From NCBI GenBank assembly GCA_051025295.1, contig JBMGJV010000005.1: a stretch of 64,000 nucleotides of DNA. The stretch is one strand, 5' to 3'. This DNA is from KBS-83 sp051025295 (lineage in GTDB: Bacteria; Acidobacteriota; Terriglobia; Terriglobales; Acidobacteriaceae). Position 1 is the stretch's first letter; each line of letters opens with the position of its first letter. The position numbers were made by a program, and so were the translations under genes. This document shows, piece by piece, positions 8,397 to 19,700 of the stretch. A model generated the notes under the pieces. That model did not search any database and had not been told where the DNA came from. It worked only from the letters and a program-made list of their open reading frames with translations.

Positions 8397-10144
8397 AGCC
8401 TCTGCGCGTCCCCACCCTGTCGCGCACGCTGGTCGTCGAGCGCTCGTGGCCGGTGGTGCTCGACCTCACGGTCGCCGCCTTCTGCCTGGCAGTCTTCTAT
8501 TGCTTCGTGCTGCTGGGCCGCTACTGGTTCGGTCACATTGTGCCTGCGGCGCAGATCTCGCAGTCCGCCCGATCTCTGCCGCTCTACGCGCTCTACTCGA
8601 TTGTTCGCATCGGCGTGGCCTATCTCCTGAGCCTGCTCTTCGCGGTCGGCTACGGCTACTACGCCGCCTACCATCCGCGCGTTGAAGGCTTCATGATCGC
8701 GGTGCTCGACATCCTGCAATCGATCCCCGTGCTCAGCTTTCTGCCCGGGGTCATGCTGGTGATGGTGTCGCTGCTGCCCACGCGCCAGCTTGGTGTTGAG
8801 CTCGGCGCGATCCTGCTCATCTTCACTGGGCAGGTCTGGAACATGGCCTTCAGCTTTTACTCCTCGATCCGCAGCATTCCGCGTGAGTTGCGCGAAGCCT
8901 CGCAGATTTACGGCTTCAGCGCGTGGCAGCGCTTCTGGCAGCTCGAGCTGCCGTTCTCGGCTATCGGCCTCGTGTGGAACTCCATGGTCTCGGTCGCGGG
9001 CGGCTGGTTCTTTCTCATGGCCTGCGAGATGTTCGTGCTCGGCGATCGCGACTTCCGCCTGCCCGGACTCGGCTCCTACCTGCAGACCGCCGCCGGCAAT
9101 GGCAATTCGCGAGCGATGATCTGGGGACTCGTCACCATGATTGCAATCATCGTCGCGACCGATCAGCTCATCTGGCGTCCCGTGATCGCGTGGTCGGACA
9201 AGTTCAAGTTCGAGCAGGTGGAGAGCACACAGCGCATCAACTCGCCGATCCTGTACGCGCTGCGGAATTCGAATGCACTTGGCTGGGTGCGCGAGCGCAC
9301 GATCGCTCCGCTTGGCGAGCGCGTCTACCACTCATTCGCGGTGCGCCGCCTGCGCACGCTGCATCGGCCGGAGCGCACAGCAGCCGCGCGCCAGCGTTCA
9401 CTGCTGGTCAACTCGGCGGTATTCGCGGTTGTCCTTGTCGTGGCTCTCATCGCCGCCTTCCATGCTGTCCTGCTGCTGCGGGAGGTCCACGGACACGATC
9501 TGCTGGAACTGCTTAAGGGCGCCGGCGCTACCTTCCTCCGTGTCAACGCTTCGCTGTTCATCGCGGCGCTGTGGACCATTCCGGCAGGCGTTGCCATCGG
9601 CTTCCATCCAAAGCTCGCACGCGTAGCGCAACCCATCGCGCAGATCGCAGCCTCTGTTCCCGCCACGGCGCTCTTCCCGGTTCTGCTGATCGCGCTGGTC
9701 CGCGCCGGCGGCGGACTCGGCATCGGCTCGATCGCGCTCATGCTACTCGGCACGCAGTGGTACATCCTGTTCAACGTCATCGCAGGCGCCATCGCCATCC
9801 CCTCCGACCTGAAAGAGGTCTCCGGGCTGTTCCGCTTCTCAAATGTGCAGCGCTGGCGCACCCTCATCTTGCCCGGCATCTTCCCCTACCTGATCACCGG
9901 CATGGTCACAGCCTCGGGTGGCGCGTGGAACGCGAGCATTGTCGCGGAGTACTTCCACCTGCACGGCCAGACACTGTCCACGCTTGGCCTGGGGGCAGAG
10001 ATCAGCCGCGCCACCGATCACGGCCAGTTCCACATTCTGCTCATGGCCACCATCCTGATGGCGCTGATGGTCGTCACTATCAATCGCATTGTCTGGCGTC
10101 CGCTCTTCCATCTCGCCGAGACCAAGTACCGGCTCGAAGGCTGA
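8393..10144 (+). CDS. Fused double permease of a NitT/TauT-type ABC importer
   Basis: A 583-residue membrane protein made of two binding-protein-dependent permease domains in tandem. Each half has about six membrane segments and its own EAA loop: ELREASQIYGFSAWQRFWQ in the first, DLKEVSGLFRFSNVQRW in the second. Family members usually have one domain and dimerise, so this fused form would pair with two copies of the ATPase encoded just upstream. The GTG start overlaps the ATPase stop. The substrate is not identifiable without a binding protein. Confidence 0.87.
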   Translation: MKPLRVPTLSRTLVVERSWPVVLDLTVAAFCLAVFYCFVLLGRYWFGHIVPAAQISQSARSLPLYALYSIVRIGVAYLLSLLFAVGYGYYAAYHPRVEGFMIAVLDILQSIPVLSFLPGVMLVMVSLLPTRQLGVELGAILLIFTGQVWNMAFSFYSSIRSIPRELREASQIYGFSAWQRFWQLELPFSAIGLVWNSMVSVAGGWFFLMACEMFVLGDRDFRLPGLGSYLQTAAGNGNSRAMIWGLVTMIAIIVATDQLIWRPVIAWSDKFKFEQVESTQRINSPILYALRNSNALGWVRERTIAPLGERVYHSFAVRRLRTLHRPERTAAARQRSLLVNSAVFAVVLVVALIAAFHAVLLLREVHGHDLLELLKGAGATFLRVNASLFIAALWTIPAGVAIGFHPKLARVAQPIAQIAASVPATALFPVLLIALVRAGGGLGIGSIALMLLGTQWYILFNVIAGAIAIPSDLKEVSGLFRFSNVQRWRTLILPGIFPYLITGMVTASGGAWNASIVAEYFHLHGQTLSTLGLGAEISRATDHGQFHILLMATILMALMVVTINRIVWRPLFHLAETKYRLEG

Positions 10145-10326
10145 GCATCAATGAACAAGTTGCGCCTTCGCCACGTCTCGATGCTGCGTTAAGCTGTGAC
10201 GAGACCACCTGTTGGCATTCCCAACTTTCCTTCCGGGCCGCGCGAGCAGGCATCCCCTGGGCCCGAACTCGCATCAAGGCAGCGGATCCCCAAAAGTGAA
10301 ACGAAAGGTGTAAAGGCCCCTCGTTG

Positions 10327-11919
10327 ATGCGCGCCCCGGACCAGCTTGACGCAGTCACTGAGCTCTCTCCGTTGCGCATTCTTCTGATCGAGGACAGTGA
10401 GGACGATGCCTACCTGCTGGCGCGCTACCTGCGCCGTGCCGGGTATGAGCCCATGCTGCGGAGGGTCGAGACCGCCGACGCCATGCAGGCCGAGCTGAGC
10501 GACGGCAAAGCCGAGTGGGATGTCGTGCTCGCTGACTTCAACCTGCCGACCTTCAGCGCGCCCGCGGCGCTTCACCTACTGAAGCGCATGGGCCACGAGC
10601 TGCCCTTCATCATCATGTCCGGCGCGATCAGCGAAGAGACTGCGGTGGACGCGATGCGGGCGGGTGCGCACGACTATGTCTCCAAGCAGAACCTGGCACG
10701 GCTGGTGCCCGCCATCGAGCGCGAGATTCGCGAGGCGCGCGCACGGCGGCTGAAGCGCGATGCCGAAGCCGCGCTCCGGGTCAGCGAGGAGCGCTTCCTG
10801 CGGCTCGCGCGCGCCATGCCGGTCGGCCTCATCATCACCCAGTCCGACGGAACGGTGCAGTATGCCAATACTGTGATCGAACGCATGCTGGGCTACACCG
10901 AACACGAGTTGCGCAGTGGCGTGGTCAGCTTTGAAAGCATCTTCGCGCAGGGAGCAGAGACCGTGCTCACCCGGCTTGCAGATGCGTCTGCTTCGGCTGA
11001 GCTACCGCGCTCGTTTGAAGTGCTCTGCCGCTCGCGCAGCAATGCCGAGGTCCCCGCCCTGCTGGCGATTGCGCCCCTTGCGCCCGAAGAGGCCTCAGGC
11101 CCTGCGCAAGACGGTATGCCGCAGCGTGAGGAGATCGCCGTCTTCTTCATCGATGTCACCGATCAGAAGCGCAGCGAAGAGGTGCTGCGGCGCACGGAGA
11201 AGCTGGCAGCCACGGGCCGCCTCGCCGCCTCCATCGCACACGAGATCAATAATCCACTGGAAGCAGTGACAAATTGCCTGTTCCTGATCGGCTCCGGTCC
11301 GCTGGAAGAGCCTGCGCGAAGCTACCTGGGACTGGCCCAGCAGGAGCTCAGCCGAGTCAGCCATATCGTCACGCAGACACTGCGCTTCTATCGCCAGAGC
11401 ACACGCCCCGTTGAGTCCGACATCAACGAACTGCTCGACAGCGTGGTCGGCCTCTATGAGCCTCGTCTGCGCAGCTATTCGATTCGCATCGAGCGGCGCT
11501 ATCGAACGGTTCCACCGATCATTGCGTATGCCGGGGAGATCCGGCAGGTGCTCGCCAACCTCGTCGGCAATGCGGTGGATGCGATGCAGCGCGGCGGCGG
11601 CCGTCTTATCCTGCGCAGCAGTCCAGGGCGTCATCCGCAGACAGGGACGCCCGGCGTGGCAGTCACCATTGCGGACACCGGCACCGGCATGGATGCGCAC
11701 ACCCGCTCCCGCATCTTCGAGGCTTTCTTCTCGACCAAGGGCCTCACCGGCACAGGACTCGGCCTTTGGGTCAGCCACGCCATTCTGGAGAAGCACAGCG
11801 GTCGCGCCGCGGTGCGTAGCTGGATGCGCCATGATTCCGAGAGCGGCGGCGGTACGGTGTTCCGCGTCTTTCTGCCGCTCGTATCGGACCTCTCCGCGGC
11901 TGCCCAACGCACAGTCTGA
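10327..11919 (+). CDS. Receiver-PAS-histidine kinase hybrid
   Basis: A cytoplasmic sensor kinase of 530 residues from the ATG at 10327 (a TTG directly precedes it). Domains in order: receiver (Asp70 in VVLADFNLP, Lys120 in YVSKQN), PAS (about 155-285), HisKA with phospho-acceptor His305 in SIAHEINNPLEAV, and HATPase with NLVGNAVDAM, ADTGTGM and GTGLGLWVSHAI. There are no membrane segments, so it probably receives a phosphoryl signal or an internal cue. It is transcribed with the same polarity as glgX, 106 bases ahead of it. A functional link to glycogen metabolism is not shown. Confidence 0.88.
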   Translation: MRAPDQLDAVTELSPLRILLIEDSEDDAYLLARYLRRAGYEPMLRRVETADAMQAELSDGKAEWDVVLADFNLPTFSAPAALHLLKRMGHELPFIIMSGAISEETAVDAMRAGAHDYVSKQNLARLVPAIEREIREARARRLKRDAEAALRVSEERFLRLARAMPVGLIITQSDGTVQYANTVIERMLGYTEHELRSGVVSFESIFAQGAETVLTRLADASASAELPRSFEVLCRSRSNAEVPALLAIAPLAPEEASGPAQDGMPQREEIAVFFIDVTDQKRSEEVLRRTEKLAATGRLAASIAHEINNPLEAVTNCLFLIGSGPLEEPARSYLGLAQQELSRVSHIVTQTLRFYRQSTRPVESDINELLDSVVGLYEPRLRSYSIRIERRYRTVPPIIAYAGEIRQVLANLVGNAVDAMQRGGGRLILRSSPGRHPQTGTPGVAVTIADTGTGMDAHTRSRIFEAFFSTKGLTGTGLGLWVSHAILEKHSGRAAVRSWMRHDSESGGGTVFRVFLPLVSDLSAAAQRTV

Positions 11920-12025
11920 CCGCTCAATCGCTCTCGCTGTTGCGGCCAAGCAACAAACCTCAGCCTTCGGGCTTCTGACTCACCAACCCCTCTGCAGGCT
12001 GAACCCCTCCAGGAAAAGAGAACAC

Positions 12026-14188
<2,163 letters not shown>

Positions 14189-14189
14189 C

Positions 14190-15263
14190 GTGAGCGCACC
14201 CATTCGCTGCGGAGTCATCGGCTTCGGCCTTGCCGGACGCATCTTCCACTCGGCTGTGATCGATGCAACCGAGGGGCTCACACTGGCGGCGGTCGTGCAG
14301 CGCACAGGCGATGCCGCCAGAGCGGCCTACCCCGCAGTGCCGGTCTATCGCTCGGTGGAGGCGATGCTCGAAGAGGCGGACATCGAGGTTGCCGTTGTCG
14401 CCACTCCAAATCAGTCGCACGCGCCGCTGGCGGAACAATGCCTGCGTGCAGGCAAGCATGTCGTCATCGATAAACCGGTGGCGGTCAGCGCGGCAGAGGC
14501 GGCTTCCCTGCTGCCCATTGCTCGTGCGGCAGGACGGCGCGTCTTCGCCTACCACAATCGTCGCTGGGACGGTGACTTTCTCACCATCCAACAACTAATC
14601 CGGGAGGAGCGGCTGGGCGAGATTCGTGCGTTCGAGTCGCACTTCGACCGACTGCGCCCCACCCCGAAGGCGAATGCCTGGCGCGAAGCGCCGGAGCCGG
14701 GCAGCGGCATCCTGCTCGATCTGGGCGCTCACCTCGCCGACCAGGCCCTCGCGCTGTTCGGCTTGCCTGAGGCGGTATGGGCCGATGTGCGTGCGGAACG
14801 CGCCGGCTCGCAGGTGGATGACACCTTTGACCTGCGGCTCTACTACGGCAACGTTGCGGTATGGCTGCGCTCGTCGTCGCTCTCCACCCTGCCCGCGGTG
14901 CGCTTCCTGCTCCACGGGACGAAGGGCAGCTACCGCAAGGATGGGCTCGACCCTCAGGAGGACGCTCTGCGCGCGGGCGACTTCTTCCGGTCATCGCCTT
15001 GGGGCATCGATCCCGAGTCCGCGTGGGGGCAGATCAGCACACTGGGCGACGGCAACCGGGTGGAGCACACCGTCGTGCCTACTCTGCCCGGCGACTACCG
15101 CGGCTTCTACGCCAATGTGCGCGATACGCTGCTCGGCCGCGCCGAGCAGGCCGTCACACTGCTGGATGGCTGGCGGACCCTGCGGTTGTTGGAGTGGGCG
15201 CGCGAAAGCAGCCTGAGCCGCGCCGCAGTTCCGTGCGACTGGAGCAAGACGCCGCAGGCCTGA
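14190..15263 (+). CDS. Gfo/Idh/MocA-family NAD(P)-dependent oxidoreductase
   Basis: A 357-residue sugar dehydrogenase-like protein. The Rossmann start VIGFGLAGRIFHSAVI is followed by VVATPNQSH and the family motif IDKPVAVS, then the C-terminal alpha/beta domain with SHFDRLRP. Its closest general type is the YvaA/scyllo-inositol dehydrogenase group; the substrate is unknown. The GTG at 14190 follows a GGAGG-like sequence inside the end of glgX, one base after its stop, so the genes are probably co-translated. This suggests a carbohydrate-related role. Confidence 0.9.
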   Translation: MSAPIRCGVIGFGLAGRIFHSAVIDATEGLTLAAVVQRTGDAARAAYPAVPVYRSVEAMLEEADIEVAVVATPNQSHAPLAEQCLRAGKHVVIDKPVAVSAAEAASLLPIARAAGRRVFAYHNRRWDGDFLTIQQLIREERLGEIRAFESHFDRLRPTPKANAWREAPEPGSGILLDLGAHLADQALALFGLPEAVWADVRAERAGSQVDDTFDLRLYYGNVAVWLRSSSLSTLPAVRFLLHGTKGSYRKDGLDPQEDALRAGDFFRSSPWGIDPESAWGQISTLGDGNRVEHTVVPTLPGDYRGFYANVRDTLLGRAEQAVTLLDGWRTLRLLEWARESSLSRAAVPCDWSKTPQA

Positions 15264-15276
15264 CGCGCAGAGACTG

Positions 15277-16131
15277 CTAGCTGAGCAGGCGGTGCAGGTA
15301 CTGGTAGCTGGTCTTGAGGCTGTCGATCGGCGGCACCTCGGTCTGGTCCTGCTCGACGTAGTAGTGCTCGATGCCAATCTTCTCGGCTTCGGCGAAGATC
15401 GCCTTCCAGGGAATCGTGCCGCTGCCTACCTCGGTGAAGTGGAAGGCGCTCTCATTCAGCTCCTGCGAGGTTGGCTGGCCGGCTTTACGGTCCTTGATGT
15501 GGAGCAGGCGCACGCGTTTGCCGAGCTGGCTCAGCAGCAGCACCGGATCGCGGCCCGCCTGCGTGATCCAGTAGGTATCGAGTTCGAGCCAGACCAGCTC
15601 CGGATCCGTCTCCTTGAGCAGAATGTCGAAACCCGTGGTGCCCTTCAGGTCCTGGAATTCGTAATTGTGATTGTGGAAGGCGAAACGCATCCCCTGCGCC
15701 TTGCACTCCTTCCCCCACTGATTGAAGACGGCCGCGGCACGGCGAAAGCTCTCGGGCGAGCCCCATTGCGCCTTCGGCAGCATGGTACAACCCATCCACT
15801 TGAGGCCGAGGTGCCGGCCATAGGTGATCTTGCTGGGAAAATCTTCGTAGTTGAACAGGCCGCTCGAGACCGTCAGCCCGGCACGCCGGATCGTAGTCAA
15901 CAACTCGTGGGCTGGGATGGTGTGCAGCGCACCAGAGGTCTCTACCTCCTCGTACCCAATCTCATGGACCTGCCGGAGCACGGAGAGCAGGTTGTTGTTC
16001 TTGATCTGATTGCGCAACGTGTAGAGCTCGACGCCCAGGGGAGGATGCCGTCGCCCGGCGCCAAGGGCCAAGCCTGGCCATGCCGCTGCCGCGAGGGCGA
16101 GGAAGGTTCGCCGGTTCATGGGGGCAATCAT
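15277..16131 (-). CDS. Exported sugar phosphate isomerase/epimerase-like TIM-barrel protein
   Basis: A 284-residue AP-endonuclease-2-type TIM barrel (xylose isomerase-like). An N-terminal MNRRTFLALAAAAW resembles a Tat-type signal. The barrel shows GVELYTLR, EEVETSG, FAFHNHNYEF, VWLELDTYW, LLHIKDR and YYVEQDQ, with the metal-binding acidic and His residues expected of the family. The start could be 16131 or the ATG at 16119. The function is probably carbohydrate conversion in the periplasm. It is convergent with the Gfo/Idh gene, often a neighbour of this family. Confidence 0.85.
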   Translation of the reverse strand: MIAPMNRRTFLALAAAAWPGLALGAGRRHPPLGVELYTLRNQIKNNNLLSVLRQVHEIGYEEVETSGALHTIPAHELLTTIRRAGLTVSSGLFNYEDFPSKITYGRHLGLKWMGCTMLPKAQWGSPESFRRAAAVFNQWGKECKAQGMRFAFHNHNYEFQDLKGTTGFDILLKETDPELVWLELDTYWITQAGRDPVLLLSQLGKRVRLLHIKDRKAGQPTSQELNESAFHFTEVGSGTIPWKAIFAEAEKIGIEHYYVEQDQTEVPPIDSLKTSYQYLHRLLS

Positions 16132-16309
16132 AGCGAGAGACGCGCCGAAGTTCCACCACACACCCGGGGGATACGGGCGGGAAGTTCTTTGCCGGGAGCA
16201 ACTTGGGCGCGGAGAAGTGGCAGTGTTCCAAAACGGTAGACGATCCGGGGACGACGCTGTCGCCGTCCCCGGACTATCACCGTTGCCTGAAGATGGGGGG
16301 CTCTGCGGC

Positions 16310-16552
16310 TCAGGCGGCCACGCGGCGCCGCGCCTGCGGCTCTTCGCGTAGTGCCAGCCAGATGCCTGCGGCAATCTGGGTCGCGCCCACAAGACGGGTC
16401 AGCCCCGGCCGCTTGGACATGAAGCCCATCAGGGTACGAAACGGCTCCGGCCCCATGCGCCATGCCAGGGCATCGCGCTCTGGTGAGGCCAGGGCCAGAA
16501 GGCCATCGCCCACCAGGACGATCGCGGTCAGGTGCTTGAACTGAAGTGTCAT
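16310..16552 (-). CDS. Small membrane protein of unknown function
   Basis: An 80-residue protein from the ATG at 16552, preceded by a strong GGAGG. Two hydrophobic stretches are visible: LTAIVLVGDGLLALA near the N-terminus and VGATQIAAGIWLAL near the C-terminus, separated by a basic amphipathic stretch with MSKRPGLTRL. It ends in RRRVAA. I do not recognise a named family. The longer frame starting at 16660 lacks a ribosome site. Confidence 0.6.
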   Translation of the reverse strand: MTLQFKHLTAIVLVGDGLLALASPERDALAWRMGPEPFRTLMGFMSKRPGLTRLVGATQIAAGIWLALREEPQARRRVAA

Positions 16553-16667
16553 CGAGAGAACCTCCGTGTGTTTCGATGCAGTCGATTGTGAAGCCGGGTC
16601 CAGGAGACCGTCGCCCCACTGCGTCGCCAGTTTAGATGCGCATTCATTCTTCAGCCCCAAAACAGCA

Positions 16668-16691
16668 GGAGCCGGGCTCGCGCCCGGCTCC
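16668..16691 (-). terminator. Terminator hairpin after the S53 gene
   Basis: GGAGCCGGGC and GCCCGGCTCC form a perfect 10-bp stem with a 4-base loop. On the minus strand it is followed by TGCTGTTTT, which fits a rho-independent terminator 20 bases after the stop of the S53 protein gene. Confidence 0.75.
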
Positions 16692-16711
16692 GCTGGTGGT
16701 GCGTTGACTCC

Positions 16712-19700
16712 CTACTGCACGACCAGCTTCAGCGGCAGGGTGTGGACCACTGTCATCGTGGTGTTGGGCAGGGTGGGGCTCAGGACCGTCGCCGTGCCGG
16801 TAACGATCACGGTATAGGTGCCCTTGGCGAGTGTTGCATTCGCGCCCGGAGCTCCCTGGCTGAGCGATTGGCTGGAGCTCTTACCCAGACCGCTCGCCAG
16901 AGTCGTTCCGCAACCACTGATGCCGACGCTCGCTGCGATGAGCAGGACCGCACCCAGCAGCGACTGCCAGGAGCGTCGCCGCGCCGGCAGGCCGAACAGG
17001 AACAGGCAGGCCAGCGCCGCGCCACCTTCACTTGCCCACAGCAGGCCGCGGTGCCCCGGGATAAGCGGAGCAGGCTGGACTGCAGCCACTGTCACACCGG
17101 GACCTGCACCGCAGGTGACGGTCAGCTGGGAGACGGGGTTGGGAAGCGGGTTCTGGTTGGTGGTCGAGCAGGTGATGTTCGCCGGCGTGGTGAAGGTCAG
17201 CGCGACTCGCTGCTTCAGCGTGTCGAAGCCCTTGAGCGCATCCACTTCGAGGCTGTAGCTGGCCTTCGCGGACCCGGTCGCGGTCCCGTAAGTCAGATCA
17301 CTCCGCAACTGGAAGTCCGGGGTGCTCTGCTCGTCGTAGACGTTGATGGTGTACGCGACTGTGGAGGGCGTGTGATTCGCGTCCCCGTTGTACTGGGCAA
17401 TGATGTAGCTCTGTCCCGTGGGCACGGGGAGAGTGAAGTTCGCGTTCGGGTTCAGGTTGGGATCGATCGTGAAGGCAGCCACGCCATTCACGAGCGGCAC
17501 CGGGTTCGGGACGGCTGTGCCGTTGCTGTGGCTCTGCTGAATGAGCTGGCCGTTCGAGAAGAACGAGACGTTGCCGGTCGGCGGGGGCGTGTTGTTCCCT
17601 CCACCATTGCTCGCCACCGTCGCGCTGAAGCTCACCACTGAGGTGTTCAGGAAGGTAGTGACGCCGGCGGTGGGCGTGGTCACCAGGCTGGTACTGCTGT
17701 TCGCAATGCCGCGGGTGAAGCCGACATTGAAATTGACCGCGGCCGAGGTGGAGGCCTGGTATTCACCAGTTCCGTCGGGTACGTAGGTTGCCGTCAGCGC
17801 CACCGGGCTGGGGGTGCCGAAATTGAAGGTGTTGCCCTTCATCAGGAAGGCAGCGGTCGCACTCGGGCTGCTGCCTGAGTTGTTGCCGCGATCCAGACGC
17901 GCCGTGCCGAGCAGGGTGGTTCCGGCAAAGAAGTTCACCGTGCCACCAGGAGCGATGCCCCCGGCGGTTGCCGCGCTAGGCGTCACCGTCGCTACCAGGT
18001 AAGTGGCGCTGTTGCGGGCTGCGATGCTCGGGTCGGTCGAGGCCAGGGTCGTCGTCGTCGGTACGCCGGCGATCACCAGTGACGGGGCGGGTCCGGAGAG
18101 ACGCGCACTGCTAAAGGTCGGATCACCTGCGTAGTTCGCCGAGAAGACATGCGGTCCAGGCGTCAGGCTGGTCGAGATGAACGTGGCAAAACCCAGTGCA
18201 TCGAGATGGAGCGTTCCGACCTGGGTCCCGTTGTCGAACAACTGCACGTAGCCGGTGGCTGCCTGCGGATCGTTGCCGTCGTTCAGATCGCCCACCTCGA
18301 AGGTGAACTCCACGTGCGATCCGTAGGGCAACGTCTGACCCGTATAGCTGTTGGGCAGCGGATTGCCGCTCTGGTCGGTAGTCAGGAGCACCAGCTTGCT
18401 GGTCACCTGGCTCACCGTAACGGGCAGCACTGCCGTGGTTGCGCCATAGACGCTGTCGCCGGCATAGCGGGCCACGACGTTGTAGCTGCCGCCAGGAAGG
18501 ATGTTGGCAACCAGCGGATCGTTCGCCGTGCCGCCCGCCAGAGTCAGGAACTCAGGGGCCGAGCTGGCCGGCTGCAACGCCGTGGTGTTGATGCTGACGT
18601 CGCCGGTCGGGGTCGCACTCGAGCCCGCCACGGTGACATTGAGCTGTACCAGCAGGTCATCGTGCTGGAAGCTCGACACTGGCTTGCCATTCTTCGTCAG
18701 GCTCACCGTCAGCGTCGCTGCCGGCTTGGCGGCAGGCCACGCGTTGATCAGGTTGGCAACATCCGCACTGCCCAGACCAGAGGCAGCGTCGAAGCCCGGC
18801 AATGCCTGGTAACCAGTGGTGTAGCCGCCCACGCAATCCGGGCTGCCGGCGACGCACTGTACCTGATTGTTGCCGTTGACGATGTCATGGAACGCGCCGG
18901 GGGTGGCCGACGCGGCGTAGAGGTTCGGATTCAGGTTGCCCTGGACGCCCTTCGCCTGCACGATCAGCGCTGCGATGCCGCCGAAGGCGCCGACCGAGAC
19001 GTTGGGAGACAGGACACCGTTGTAGGCGAGACCGCCGTCCGGCGAGCCACCCACGCAGTCTGTCGCCAGGATGCACAGGATGTAGGTGCTGCCATTGGCC
19101 GGGAATGCGCCGAAGATGGACACGTCCGGCACAACGCGACCGCGGAAGGAGATCTGCGGTGCCACTGCGCTCTGGTAGGAAGGCTGACCGATATTGCTGT
19201 GCGCGACCGCCGATATCGCAGGTGTGGTGAATGCGGGGTTGCTCACACCGCCGCCACTCGCGATCACGCTGGGATCGAACTGGATCTGGTTATTCGCCTG
19301 GTTGCTGACGTTAAACGGCTGCTCCGGGATGTAGCCCTTGGCCGAAGTGTAGGAGGAGTTGTCCTCGCTCCAGTACTGCAGGAAGCCGCCGAGATTTGTG
19401 AGGCTCACTGCACCATTCGGTCCGTAGTAGAAGTCGCTCGAACCGACGGCAGTGTTGTAGGGCGTCGACGCGTAGCCGTTCACTGCAAGGCCATGGCTCG
19501 CAAGGGCGACACCGTTCCCATCCGTGCCGACATCGCAGCCTGCTGCACCTGCGCTGCCCGAGGTCACGACGACCGAGATGCCCTGCGCGGCAGCCTGCTC
19601 CCACACTGACTGGTAGAACTGCAGACGCGATGGCGTGAAGTTGGCTTCGCAACCTTCGTAGCCGAAGACCAGCACGTTCACCGTGTTGTCTTCGACGGCC

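Noticed and set aside
11411..12025. N-terminal extension of glgX
   Set aside because: It overlaps the histidine kinase in another frame and lacks a ribosome site; ATG 12026 starts the CBM48 domain.
18149..19609. Plus-strand open frame of 486 codons
   Set aside because: It is an antisense shadow of the S53 gene, with Arg/His-rich random composition.
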